Positions 1 through 8,507 of a stretch of DNA of 63,724 nt are shown here, piece by piece (the stretch's first letter is position 1; each line of letters opens with the position of its first letter). This stretch comes from Pseudomonas batumici (lineage in GTDB: Bacteria; Pseudomonadota; Gammaproteobacteria; Pseudomonadales; Pseudomonadaceae). A program made the translations under genes and the position numbers. The notes under the pieces were generated by a model. It worked only from the letters and a program-made list of their open reading frames with translations, ran no database searches and was not told the origin of the DNA. The stretch spans positions 1 through 63,724 of the forward strand of contig NZ_JXDG01000082.1 in NCBI RefSeq assembly GCF_000820515.1. Direction: 5' to 3'.

Positions 1-2
1 CC

Positions 3-2384
3 GTGCTCCCCACGGCGACCATCGTGGTGGCGAATCCGGCGTTGAACATCGGCTCGAGCTCTCTGGTGACCATTACCTTCAGCGAAGCGGTGACCGGCTT
101 CAGCAACGCCGACCTGACGGTGGCCAACGGCACCTTGAGCGCGGTGAGCAGCAGCGACGGCGGTATCACCTGGACGGCGACCTTCACCCCGACCAGCAAT
201 ATCACCGATACCAGCAATGTCATCGCCCTGGACAACACCACGGTGCACAACGCATCGGGCAACGCCGGCAGCGGCATCACCGACTCCAACAACTACAGCA
301 TCGACACCCAGCGGCCGACGGCGAGCATCGTGGTTGCCAACAACGCCCTGAATATCGGCGGCACGTCCCTGGTGACCATTACCTTCAGCGAGGCGGTGAC
401 CGGCTTCAGCAATGCCGACCTGACGGTCGCCAATGGCACCCTGAGCGCGGTGAGCAGCAGTGACGGCGGCATCACCTGGACGGCGACCTTCACCCCGACC
501 AACAACATCACCCACACCGGCGACGTGATCAGCCTGAACAATACGGCTTACACGGACCTGGCCGGCAACACCGGGACGGGCACCACCGATTCCAACACCT
601 ACGCCATCGACACCCAGCGTCCGACGGCGAGCATCGTGATGGCGAATCCGGCGTTGAACGTCGGCTCGAGCTCCCTGGTGACCATTACCTTCAGCGAGGC
701 GGTGACCGGCTTCAGCAACGCCGACCTGACGGTATCCAATGGCACCCTGAGCGCGGTGAGCAGCAGCGATGGCGGCGTCACCTGGACGGGGACCTTCACC
801 CCGACCAACAACGTTCACGCCACCAGCAACGTCATCAGCCTGAACAACACGACCTATACCGACCTTGCGGGCAACGCCGGCACTGGCGTGACCAACTCGG
901 CCAACTACACCATCGATACGGTGCGGCCGACGGCGACCATCGTGATGGCGAATCCGGCGTTGAACATCGGCTCGAGCTCTCTGGTGACCATTACCTTCAG
1001 CGAGGCGGTGACCGGCTTCAGCAATGCCGACCTGACGGTCGCCAATGGCACCTTGAGCGCGGTGAGCAGCAGCGACGGCGGTATCACCTGGACGGCGACC
1101 TTCACCCCGACCAACAACATCAGCCACAGCGGCAACGTGATCAGCCTGAACAACGCGGCCTACACGGACCTGGACGGCAACGCCGGGGCGGGCACCACCA
1201 ACTCCAACACCTACGCCATCGACACCCAGCGTCCGACCGCGACCATCTCCGTGGCGAACAACAACCTGGGCATCGGCCAGACCACCACGGTGACCATCGC
1301 CTTCAGCGAAGCGGTGACCGGCTTCAACCTGTCCGAGCTCAGCGTGCCCAACGGCACCCTGTCCAACCTGGCCAGCGCCGACGGCGGCAAGACCTGGACC
1401 GCGACCTTGACGCCGACGGCGAATATCACCGATGCCACCAACCTGATCGTGCTGGACACCAGCCTGGTCAGCGATACCGCCGGCAATGCCGGGAACAGCA
1501 TCGCGATTTCCAACAACTACGCGGTCGATGGCGATCGGCCAACGGCGACCATCAGCGTCGCCAACCCGAACCTGACCGCCGGCCAGACCACCGTCGTGAC
1601 CTTCACCTTCAGCGAGAAAGTCAGCAACTTCGACCTGTCGGAGCTGAGCGTGGCCAACGGCGTCCTGTCCAACCTGGTCACCCGCGATGGTGGCAAGACC
1701 TGGACCGCGACCCTGACGCCGACGGCGAACATCAACGACCCGAGCAACTTCATCACCCTGGACAACAGCCAGGTCACGGACCTCGCCGGCAACGCCGGCA
1801 CCGGCTTCGCCAACTCCAACAACTACACGATCAACACGATCTCGTTGGGCGGCGATCCGCAGTTCCGGGTGGATGGATCGGCGGCGCAATCGGTCGGGCC
1901 GAACCAACCGTTGCTGCCGTCGATCAGCATCGTGCCGACCGGCAACCTGGGTGCGCCGTTGGGCTTCCCGCCGTTGTTCGAACAGCGCACCTCGGGCGAT
2001 GGCCTGCCGCCAGTGGGCAATATCTTCATCAACCACAACGCGCTGGCGCCGAGCTATATCGCCCAGGTGTTCAGCACCGACGGTGCCGGCAATGGCAACG
2101 CCAGTGGCTTCCTCGGTTTTGGCGGCGGCGATGGCGGGGTGTTCGGCAACAGTACCGTGTCGACGGTCTTCCACCACGAATCGACCAGCAACGATATCTC
2201 CAACGGCCAGGTCTTCGACCGCAACGGCAAGGGTCTGGGTGATCCGGCCCAGGGCGGGCGCGGCGCTTTCGGTGCGCCAACCCTGGGGCAGCAATTGCAG
2301 AAGATCAAAGATAACGAGCAGAAACAGCTGCATGAACTAGCCTGGGCGTTGGAACAAGTCGGCATCAGCGAAATGTCGGCCTGA
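3..2384 (+). CDS. Large Ig-repeat surface adhesin, C-terminal part (5' end outside window)
   Basis: The frame is open at the window edge, so only the last ~793 residues are seen. Six bacterial Ig-like repeats (BapA/Big_12 type) of ~102 residues follow one another. Each starts near a (R)PTA(S/T)I motif and carries FSEAVTGF and DGG(I/V)TWT signatures. The first four are almost identical in DNA; the last two have diverged. A non-repetitive glycine-rich tail of ~180 residues (GFGGGDGG near 2110) follows and ends in a short charged helix. No RTX nonapeptides or LPXTG are visible. Family knowledge says such proteins are secreted giant adhesins used in attachment and biofilm. The TolC-family gene just downstream suggests, by inference, type I-like export. 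Name, full length and secretion signal cannot be judged. Confidence 0.85.
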   Translation: MLPTATIVVANPALNIGSSSLVTITFSEAVTGFSNADLTVANGTLSAVSSSDGGITWTATFTPTSNITDTSNVIALDNTTVHNASGNAGSGITDSNNYSIDTQRPTASIVVANNALNIGGTSLVTITFSEAVTGFSNADLTVANGTLSAVSSSDGGITWTATFTPTNNITHTGDVISLNNTAYTDLAGNTGTGTTDSNTYAIDTQRPTASIVMANPALNVGSSSLVTITFSEAVTGFSNADLTVSNGTLSAVSSSDGGVTWTGTFTPTNNVHATSNVISLNNTTYTDLAGNAGTGVTNSANYTIDTVRPTATIVMANPALNIGSSSLVTITFSEAVTGFSNADLTVANGTLSAVSSSDGGITWTATFTPTNNISHSGNVISLNNAAYTDLDGNAGAGTTNSNTYAIDTQRPTATISVANNNLGIGQTTTVTIAFSEAVTGFNLSELSVPNGTLSNLASADGGKTWTATLTPTANITDATNLIVLDTSLVSDTAGNAGNSIAISNNYAVDGDRPTATISVANPNLTAGQTTVVTFTFSEKVSNFDLSELSVANGVLSNLVTRDGGKTWTATLTPTANINDPSNFITLDNSQVTDLAGNAGTGFANSNNYTINTISLGGDPQFRVDGSAAQSVGPNQPLLPSISIVPTGNLGAPLGFPPLFEQRTSGDGLPPVGNIFINHNALAPSYIAQVFSTDGAGNGNASGFLGFGGGDGGVFGNSTVSTVFHHESTSNDISNGQVFDRNGKGLGDPAQGGRGAFGAPTLGQQLQKIKDNEQKQLHELAWALEQVGISEMSA

Positions 2385-2400
2385 ACAATTTTGGGGATCT

Positions 2401-2420
2401 GCGCCGACGGTTGTCGGCGC
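2401..2420. other. Hairpin between adhesin and TolC-family genes
   Basis: A perfect 8-bp stem GCGCCGAC/GTCGGCGC with a 4-base loop lies 16 bases after the adhesin stop. The following bases are A-rich rather than T-rich on the + strand, so it is not a classical intrinsic terminator for the adhesin. It may act as a processing or mRNA-stability hairpin inside an operon. Confidence 0.5.
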
Positions 2421-2460
2421 CTATAAAAAAGAATGCGGTAGTCAGGGGGCGGTGCAAGGG

Positions 2461-3975
2461 ATGAGAAGAAGTCATAAGTTGTTCAGCGTCAGTATGCTGG
2501 CGCTGGTAGTCAGTGGTTGTGCCGTCACCAGCCAGCCGATCGATCGTAGCGTCAGCGAACAACGCGCCAAGAGTGATATGCAGACCATGTTCAAGGATCA
2601 GGAGCCGTTGAGCGGCCCGCTGACCCTGCACGAAGCCATGGCCCGCGCGGTGAAGTACAACCTCGAAGGCCGGCTCAAGGTCATGGAAGAGGCCCTGGCC
2701 AAACGCCAGCTCGACCTCGCCAGCTTCGACATGCTGCCGCGCATGGCGCTGGACGCCGGTTATGCCGGGCGTAACAACGTCAGTGCCTCCAGCAGCCAGA
2801 GCGTCAGGACCGGGACCCAGTCCCTGGAACCGTCGACCTCCCAGGACCGTGACCGTCGCGTCGCCGACCTGACCATGGTCTGGAACGTGCTCGACTTCGG
2901 TGTGAGCTACATCAACGCCAAGCAGCAGGGCGACCAACGGCTGATCGTCCAGGAACGGCGGCGCAAGGTGGTCAACACCATCGTCCAGGACGTGCGCTCG
3001 GCCTACTGGCGTGCGGTGGCCGCCGAACGCCTGCTCAAGCAGATCGACAGCCTGATGGCGAGGGTCGAGCAGGCCCAGGGCAACAGCGAGAAAATGAGCG
3101 AACAGCGTATCGGCGATCCGGTCCAGGCCCTGGGTTACCAGCGTGCGTTGATCGTCGCCACGCGCGAGTTGGAAGAACAGCGCAAGGCGCTGACCCTGGC
3201 CAAGACCGAACTGGCGACCCTGATCAACCTGCCCATGGGCACCGAGCTGACCCTGGCGACCCCGGACAACTACGAGATCCCGGAACTCAAGGTCGACATG
3301 GCCAAGCTGGAACAGGAAGCCCTGGCCAGCCGTCCGGAACTGCGTGAACAGGACTACCAGACCCGCATCAGCGCCAACGAAACCCGCAAGGCCATGCTGC
3401 GCCTGCTGCCAGGCCTGGAGTTCTCCGCCGGCGGCCATTACGACAGCAACTCCTTCCTGGTCAACGACAAGTGGGCCGACTACGGCGTCAAGGTCACCTG
3501 GAACCTGTTCAACGTGATCTCCGCCCCGGCGGCCATCGACGTCGCCAAGGCCGGCGAAGAAGTGGCCACGGCGCGCCGCCAGGCCATGTCCATCGCGGTA
3601 CTGGCCCAGCTTTACGTGGCCAATGCCAACTACCGTGAAGCGCTGCGCCAGTTCAATACCAGCCAGCAACTGTCGAGCATCGACGGGCAGATCGTCGGGC
3701 AGCTGCGCAACCGCTACAAGGCGGCGGGGTTGGGCGAACTGGACCTGATCCAGGGCGAACTCAACACCTTGCAGGCCGACCTGCGCCGCGACCTGGCCTA
3801 TGCCGACCTGCGCAACGCCTACGGGCAGATCTTTGCCAGCGCCGGGCTCGACCCGCTGCCGCCGGAGGTGTCCTCGACCAAGATCCAGGCGATTGCCGGG
3901 GCCTTGGCCGCGCGTGAATCCGAGTGGGCGGCGGGCAAGATCGATGAGCCTGTGAGCCATGCCCAGGGGCAATGA
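2461..3975 (+). CDS. TolC-family outer-membrane efflux/secretion lipoprotein
   Basis: The start is taken at ATG 2461, which has AGGGGG about 11 bases upstream; an in-frame GTG at 2452 is possible. The N-terminus is a lipoprotein signal peptide with lipobox VSGC (Cys20). The rest is alpha-helical with two OEP-like halves, e.g. LTLHEAMARAVKYN near 65 and SRPELREQDYQTR in the second half. The length of 504 residues fits TolC-like trimeric channel proteins. It follows the adhesin by 76 bases on the same strand. By inference it is the outer-membrane channel of a type I exporter for that adhesin. The ABC and membrane-fusion partners are not downstream; they may lie before the window or elsewhere. 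Confidence 0.85.
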   Translation: MRRSHKLFSVSMLALVVSGCAVTSQPIDRSVSEQRAKSDMQTMFKDQEPLSGPLTLHEAMARAVKYNLEGRLKVMEEALAKRQLDLASFDMLPRMALDAGYAGRNNVSASSSQSVRTGTQSLEPSTSQDRDRRVADLTMVWNVLDFGVSYINAKQQGDQRLIVQERRRKVVNTIVQDVRSAYWRAVAAERLLKQIDSLMARVEQAQGNSEKMSEQRIGDPVQALGYQRALIVATRELEEQRKALTLAKTELATLINLPMGTELTLATPDNYEIPELKVDMAKLEQEALASRPELREQDYQTRISANETRKAMLRLLPGLEFSAGGHYDSNSFLVNDKWADYGVKVTWNLFNVISAPAAIDVAKAGEEVATARRQAMSIAVLAQLYVANANYREALRQFNTSQQLSSIDGQIVGQLRNRYKAAGLGELDLIQGELNTLQADLRRDLAYADLRNAYGQIFASAGLDPLPPEVSSTKIQAIAGALAARESEWAAGKIDEPVSHAQGQ

Positions 3976-4068
3976 CCGACTGGCCCCGGGAGCCAGCCTC
4001 CAGCTTGGTCCGCGCGAGGCCCGTGGCGGGTGCCGACTCGACGGCGCACGCGCGGACGGAGCCGGCTT

Positions 4069-4860
4069 TTGAGCCTGCCGGCGTTTTCCCGCCTGCCTGT
4101 CGCCGTGGACCTGCCACTGTTGCTGCAGGCCTTGACGCAGTTGGGTGAGAGCGCCTGGGTGGCGCATTTCAATAGCGATTACTACGCGGGCGAGTGGAGT
4201 GGGGTGGCGCTGATTTCCGCCAGCGATGCCCTCGGCGAACTGGCGCCGGGCAAGGGCGAAGCCGTTGCGCGCAAGCCCTGGCTGGAAGACCCGAAATGGT
4301 CCTATGGCTTGCAGGGCCTGCCCCTGGAAATCCGCTCGGCGCGCCTGCTGCGACTGGGGCCAGGCGGGCGGATCCATGAACACCGCGATTATGATCTCGG
4401 TGCCCCGGACGCCGATCGGCGCCTGCATATTCCCCTGCTCAGCCCGCCCGACGTGGAGTTCATGCTCGATGGGCAACGCATTCCCATGAAGGCCGGCGAA
4501 TGCTGGTTTCTCGATCTGTCGCGGCCCCACAGCGTCGACAATTGGGGGGATCGGGCGCGGGTCCATCTGGTGCTCGACTGTCGTCCGAATGCCTGGCTGG
4601 AACAGCAGATCGCCGCGGGCTTGCCGAGTACCCCGGCCCCTGGCCTGGGGCGGGCCGCCGTGGCGCTCGAGCAGTTTCGCCAGTGGCTGGAGCGTGACCC
4701 GCAACTGTGTCGGGAACTCCAGGCGCAAACGGACAGCGAGGGCTTTATTACCCGCACCCTGGAGCGAGCCGCCGCCCACGGCCTGCATTTCGCCCGTTCG
4801 GACCTGTGCGCGGCCATGGCCCGGGGCCGTCGCAACTGGAATCAACCATGGACGGCCTGA
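4069..4860 (+). CDS. Aspartyl/asparaginyl beta-hydroxylase-like dioxygenase
   Basis: Cupin-fold Fe(II)/2-oxoglutarate dioxygenase of the Asp/Asn hydroxylase family (PF05118 type). The metal-binding HxD is in GGRIHEHRDYD (about residues 98-108), the distal His in SRPHSVDN (about 154), and a 2-oxoglutarate Arg candidate in RVHLVLD. A segment DVEFMLDGQRIPMKAGECWF lies between them. Start TTG 4069 is preferred, with CGGA about 10 bases upstream; the frame is open to a GTG at 4030, but that extension is an Arg-rich stretch unlike a normal N-terminus. The gene overlaps the sulfotransferase by 13 bases, so the two are translationally coupled. The substrate is unknown; secreted-adhesin residues are an inference. 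Confidence 0.8.
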   Translation: MSLPAFSRLPVAVDLPLLLQALTQLGESAWVAHFNSDYYAGEWSGVALISASDALGELAPGKGEAVARKPWLEDPKWSYGLQGLPLEIRSARLLRLGPGGRIHEHRDYDLGAPDADRRLHIPLLSPPDVEFMLDGQRIPMKAGECWFLDLSRPHSVDNWGDRARVHLVLDCRPNAWLEQQIAAGLPSTPAPGLGRAAVALEQFRQWLERDPQLCRELQAQTDSEGFITRTLERAAAHGLHFARSDLCAAMARGRRNWNQPWTA

Positions 4861-5837
4861 AGGACTGGTTGCCGATTCGCGTCTGGCGCGAAGACGCGCA
4901 TTGGCGTGTCGACTGGTGCTGGTTCGGTGAGCACCGGCTGGACCAGCCGTTCTTTGGCGATTCGGTGGACGACGCCCTGCAGCTGCCGTTCAACCAGGCC
5001 TTCCGGCGTGAAACGCCGCTGGCGGTGCTCAGCGAATGGCAGGTGCCGGCCGTGGCGCCGAGCGCATTCATCTACCACGCCTCGCGGTGCGGTTCGACGC
5101 TGATCGGCCAGATGTTGGCGCAGTTGGACAGCCATATCGTGATCAGCGAGCCGCCGCCCCTGGACCGGCTGTTGCGTGACCACCTCGATCCGCAGGAGCG
5201 GCGTGCGGCGTTGCACGGCCTGCTGGCGGCCTACGGCCAGCGGCGGCGTGGCGGCGAGGAGGCACTGGTGATCAAGCTGGATGCCTGGAATATCGGCGAG
5301 TTGCCGTTGTTGCGCGAATGCTTTCCCGAGACGCCCTGGCTGTTCCTGTACCGCGATCCGCTGGAAATTGCCGTGTCCCACGTGCGCCGGGCCGGCATGC
5401 ACATGGTCCCGGGGATGCTCGGCAGCAGCTCGCTGGACACCCCGGGGCAGGACGATTCGCGGGAAGACTATATCGCCGCGCGCCTGGGGCGGATCCTCCA
5501 GCAGGGCTGGGAGCACTGTGTGGCCTTTGGCGGTTTGCCGGTCAACTACAGCGAGTTGCCGGGGGCGTTTGACGGACACCTGGGGGCGTTCTTCGGGCTC
5601 GATTCCGGGCAACGCGACCAGTTGTTTTCCGTGGTACGGCAGCATGCCAAGCAGCCGGACCAGGTGTTTGTGCCGGATGGTCAGGACAAGCACCGGGAAG
5701 CGTCCGAGCGGCTCAGGGAACGGGTGGCGCACTGGGCCGAGGGGCCTTATCAGGCACTGGAAACCTTGCGAGCGGAACGCAACCCTCCAGGTGCAGCCGG
5801 CCGACGCCCTCTTGTGCGCAATGGCCGTCAACGCTGA
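4848..5837 (+). CDS. Sulfotransferase-family protein
   Basis: 329 residues. A P-loop-like 5'-phosphosulfate motif YHASRCGSTLIGQML lies at about residues 75-89. A 3'-phosphate-binding region FLYRDPLEIAVSHVRRAG lies near 166, with the Arg and Ser expected for PAPS binding. These are the two hallmark elements of PAPS-dependent sulfotransferases. ATG 4848 is inside the hydroxylase gene, and this start leaves a normal N-terminus (MDGLKDWLP). There is no signal peptide, so it is cytoplasmic. Together with the hydroxylase it forms a two-gene modification unit behind the adhesin and its TolC-like channel. The sulfate acceptor is unknown. Confidence 0.8.
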   Translation: MDGLKDWLPIRVWREDAHWRVDWCWFGEHRLDQPFFGDSVDDALQLPFNQAFRRETPLAVLSEWQVPAVAPSAFIYHASRCGSTLIGQMLAQLDSHIVISEPPPLDRLLRDHLDPQERRAALHGLLAAYGQRRRGGEEALVIKLDAWNIGELPLLRECFPETPWLFLYRDPLEIAVSHVRRAGMHMVPGMLGSSSLDTPGQDDSREDYIAARLGRILQQGWEHCVAFGGLPVNYSELPGAFDGHLGAFFGLDSGQRDQLFSVVRQHAKQPDQVFVPDGQDKHREASERLRERVAHWAEGPYQALETLRAERNPPGAAGRRPLVRNGRQR

Positions 5838-5850
5838 CCCGGGCTTTCTT

Positions 5851-5935
5851 TGTGGGAGCCGGCTTGCCGGCGATGGCGGCCGGACAATCGACGCAAGACT
5901 TGCGGGCCTCATCGCTGGCAAGCCAGCTCCTACAG
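5851..5935. repeat. REPIN-type paired REP element
   Basis: Two inverted REP cores (TGGGAGCCGGCTTGCCGGCG and its near-complement ending in GCTCCTACA) are separated by ~35 bases. This is the Pseudomonas REP doublet form, and it lies between converging genes. Confidence 0.85.
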
Positions 5936-5992
5936 TGACCGCGTTCGCCGTAGCTGCGAGTTAAGGGGCAATACCGTATCTCCAAGGTGGCG

Positions 5993-6760
5993 TCAGGCCT
6001 GACCTTTCGCCGACAAATCCGCCATGCCTTTGAGCAACTCGATCGGCAGCGGAAACACGATGGTCGAACTCTTGTCCCCGGCAATCGACGACAAGGTCTG
6101 CATATAACGCAACTGCATGGCCCCCGGCTGGCGCCCGAGCATCTCGGCGGCCTGCATCAGTTTCTCCGAAGCCTGCAATTCACCTTCGGCATGGATCACC
6201 TTGGCCCGCCGCTCCCGTTCGGCCTCGGCCTGCTTGGCGATGGCGCGGATCATCGATTCGTTGAGGTCGACGTGCTTGATCTCGACGTTGGCCACCTTGA
6301 TCCCCCAGGCATCGGTCTGGGCGTCCAGCACCTGCTGGATATCGGCGTTGAGCTTTTCCCGCTCGGCCAGCAGTTCATCCAGTTCGTGCTTGCCCAGCAC
6401 CGCGCGCAACGTGGTCTGGGCCAGTTGGCTGGTGGCGGCGAGGAAATTTTCCACCTGGATAATCGCCTTCTGGGGATCGAGCACGCGGAAATACAGCACC
6501 GCATTGACCTTCACCGAGACGTTATCGCGGGTGATCACGTCCTGCGGCGGGACATCGTGGACCACGGTGCGCAGGTCGACCCGGACCATTTGCTGCACCA
6601 GCGGAATCAAGATGATCAGTCCAGGGCCCTTGACCTGCCAGAAGCGTCCGAGCTGGAACACCACGCCGCGCTCGTATTCGCGCAGGATGCGAAAGGTCGA
6701 CGCCGCGAGCATCAGCAGCAGGAACGCGAGTAGCGCGCCTGAACCCAATTGCAGGACCAT
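5993..6760 (-). CDS. Slipin (stomatin-like SPFH/Band 7 membrane protein)
   Basis: 255 residues. One N-terminal membrane helix (about 5-25) is followed by the SPFH core: YERGVVFQLGRF, GPGLIILIP, PPQDVITRDNVSVKVNAVLY, then an alanine/glutamate coiled coil (QAEAERERRAKVIHAEGE). These are the family signatures of slipin/YbbK-type proteins, which scaffold membrane microdomains. ATG 6760 was chosen because AGGAG sits about 6 bases upstream; a GTG five codons earlier is weaker. It lies 11 bases after the NfeD gene on the same strand. NfeD-slipin pairs are a well-known conserved unit in which NfeD works with the SPFH partner. Confidence 0.9.
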   Translation of the reverse strand: MVLQLGSGALLAFLLLMLAASTFRILREYERGVVFQLGRFWQVKGPGLIILIPLVQQMVRVDLRTVVHDVPPQDVITRDNVSVKVNAVLYFRVLDPQKAIIQVENFLAATSQLAQTTLRAVLGKHELDELLAEREKLNADIQQVLDAQTDAWGIKVANVEIKHVDLNESMIRAIAKQAEAERERRAKVIHAEGELQASEKLMQAAEMLGRQPGAMQLRYMQTLSSIAGDKSSTIVFPLPIELLKGMADLSAKGQA

Positions 6761-6771
6761 GATCAATCTCC

Positions 6772-7347
6772 TCACCCGGGCGGGTCGTCAACGGCTTTCA
6801 CTTCCAGCAGCAGGCCCTTGCGCGCGATCACCTGGACTTGTTGGCCGGGATGCAGCGGGGTTGGGCTCTGGATCTGCCAGTTTTCGCCTTGCAAGCGCAC
6901 CCAGCCGGCACAGGCATTGTCGGTTTTCAGGGCGGTCACCAGGGTCCGGCTGCCTTCCAGCCCGGCGTCGCCGCTGACCACCTGGCGCTGGCGGGCCTTG
7001 TAGACCGCGCCGATCAAGCCGACCAGCAAGAGCACCGCGATCAGCAGCAGAGTGAGTTTCAACGGGCGCGAGGTGTTGTCGCCGAATACCTGTGGGTCGA
7101 GCAGGATCAGCATGCCCATCACGACCGCGACGAGACCGCCGAAGCCGATTGCGCCGAAGCTTGGCATCAGGGCTTCGGCCACGATAAGGGCGATGCCCAG
7201 CAGGATCAGCCCGGCACCGGAGTCGTCGATGGGCAGCACAAGCAGGGTCACGACGGAGTCGGCCCCTTCGGCAAGCTGGGGCCCGACCGGCCAGACGATC
7301 AGCCACCCGAACAACAGCCAGGCCCACCAGTAGTAACGATGGCTCAC
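6772..7347 (-). CDS. NfeD-family membrane protein without the serine-protease domain
   Basis: 191 residues. An N-terminal hydrophobic segment (WWAWLLFGWLIVWPVG) ends in AEGA like a signal peptide. The text ADSVVTLLVLPIDDSGAG then leads straight into the NfeD membrane helices (GLILLGIALIVAEALMPSFG and following) and the soluble C-terminal OB-fold domain (GWVRLQGENWQIQS). Full-length NfeD proteins carry a ClpP-like protease domain between signal peptide and helices. Here that domain is absent, and VLPID looks like its first strand. First gene of a two-gene unit with the slipin. Start ATG 7347. Confidence 0.85.
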   Translation of the reverse strand: MSHRYYWWAWLLFGWLIVWPVGPQLAEGADSVVTLLVLPIDDSGAGLILLGIALIVAEALMPSFGAIGFGGLVAVVMGMLILLDPQVFGDNTSRPLKLTLLLIAVLLLVGLIGAVYKARQRQVVSGDAGLEGSRTLVTALKTDNACAGWVRLQGENWQIQSPTPLHPGQQVQVIARKGLLLEVKAVDDPPG

Positions 7348-7597
7348 TTGAGTTCTCCGCGAGTTTCGTCACCCCCATTAGTCAAAGTCTAGTCGAGCCG
7401 TGGTGCTGCGCCGGATAAACGCCGGCCCACGGCCTTCCACCGGGCTTTTAGACCTGACCCGACTATCGAGCGGCGGTGATAGCGAGAACGGTTACTGAGG
7501 TTAAGCCGACGCCTGGCGATGAACTGCCTAGACTCTTATCCAAGGAATGCAGCAAACCCATCGCCCTGGGGCATTCGGCAGGGCTCGGAGGTGCATC

Positions 7598-8059
7598 ATG
7601 CGCATGGCAAAAACTGTACAACGCAGCCTGGAACAGGCGCGTTGCGAATTCGACATCGTCACTCACCCTCATTCGTCCAGCAGCCTGGAAACTGCCCGTT
7701 TGGCGGGTATTCCGGCCGAACGCATGGCCAAGTCGGTGGTGCTCGACGACCAACACGGTCATTACCTGATGGCGGTACTGCCCGCCAGCCAGCACCTGGA
7801 CCTGAGCAAGGTCCGCGGTGCCAGTACCTGGCAGATCAGCCGGGAAAGCACCCTGGCCTATCTGTTCCAGGATTGCGAACGCGGGGCCGTGCCGGCGCTG
7901 GGTGAGTCCTATGGCCTGAAGATGGTGGTCGACCCGATGCTGACCCGTCAGCAGGACATCTACCTGGAAGCCGGCAATCACAACAACCTGGTGCATATGC
8001 AAATGGACCAGTTCCTGAAACTGGTGCCCCATGCCGAGGTGTGCGAGCTCTCTCAATGA
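7598..8059 (+). CDS. YbaK/ProX-type aminoacyl-tRNA deacylase
   Basis: 153 residues. A YbaK/aminoacyl-tRNA editing domain covers the whole protein: YDIV-like FDIVTHPHS, ETARLAGIPAERMAKSVVLDD with the conserved Lys, and GESYGLKMVVDP. Proteins of this family hydrolyse mischarged tRNA (typically Ala- or Cys-tRNAPro) in the cytoplasm. Start ATG 7598 has GGAGG about 6 bases upstream; the longer frame from 7547 has an unconvincing N-terminus. It is monocistronic as far as can be seen. The exact substrate cannot be told from sequence. Confidence 0.85.
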   Translation: MRMAKTVQRSLEQARCEFDIVTHPHSSSSLETARLAGIPAERMAKSVVLDDQHGHYLMAVLPASQHLDLSKVRGASTWQISRESTLAYLFQDCERGAVPALGESYGLKMVVDPMLTRQQDIYLEAGNHNNLVHMQMDQFLKLVPHAEVCELSQ

Positions 8060-8170
8060 GCCTCGTACGCTGTCGGCTTTCCACTCACGCGGTGCTGCAC
8101 GGCGGGGACGCGCTTGTTCGCGAAACCGCCTGACCGGCATCGCCCTTTCCTTGAATCCCGGAGCCCCCCG

Positions 8171-8416
8171 ATGGAATCACCTGAGCACAGCCTGCCGTCC
8201 CTGTTCAAACAACTGGGCCTGCCCGATGACCCCGTCAGCATCGACCGCTTCATCGCCACCCATTCGCCGCTCAAGCCGGAGCTGCATCTGGCGGATGCCT
8301 TTTTCTGGACCCAGTGCCAGGCGGACTTCCTGCGTGATGAGATCCTGGACGATGCCGACTGGGCGGAAGTGGTGGACCAGTTGGATGTGTTGTTGAGGAA
8401 GGGGCGAGGCGTTTGA
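8171..8416 (+). CDS. DUF2789 family protein
   Basis: 81 residues, beginning MESPEHSLPSLFKQLGLPDD and containing LADAFFWTQCQADFLRDEIL and DADWAEVVDQLDVLLR. This matches the compact, acidic DUF2789 pattern common in Pseudomonas. No signal peptide or membrane segment is present. Start ATG 8171 follows a weak purine stretch (GGAGC). Function is unknown. It is not obviously in an operon with the upstream deacylase (111 bases) or the downstream MarR gene, which has its own operator region. Confidence 0.8.
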   Translation: MESPEHSLPSLFKQLGLPDDPVSIDRFIATHSPLKPELHLADAFFWTQCQADFLRDEILDDADWAEVVDQLDVLLRKGRGV

Positions 8417-8479
8417 CGCGCAGGATGAAGTAATTGTTTCAAAACTTGACGACCCACCGGCTGATGCGAGATATTGATA

Positions 8480-8493
8480 GTTAGCAAACTAAC
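8480..8493. promoter_or_regulatory. Probable MarR operator
   Basis: A perfect inverted repeat GTTAG-CAAA-CTAAC lies 14 bases before the GTG of the MarR gene. AT-rich repeats of this size directly in front of marR-family genes are usual autoregulatory operators. The assignment is by position and symmetry only. Confidence 0.6.
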
Positions 8494-8507
8494 AATGCGA
8501 ATCTGCC

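Noticed and set aside
3..1840. Regular DNA repeats as a possible CRISPR or satellite array
   Set aside because: The period is ~306 bp in frame and encodes Ig-like domains; there are no short spacers.
2401..2420. Hairpin as terminator separating the adhesin from the TolC gene
   Set aside because: No T-run on the + strand; the following bases are A-rich, so termination is not supported.
2365..4845. 826-residue minus-strand frame across the TolC-like and hydroxylase genes
   Set aside because: Antisense shadow; composition is atypical and it runs through unrelated genes.
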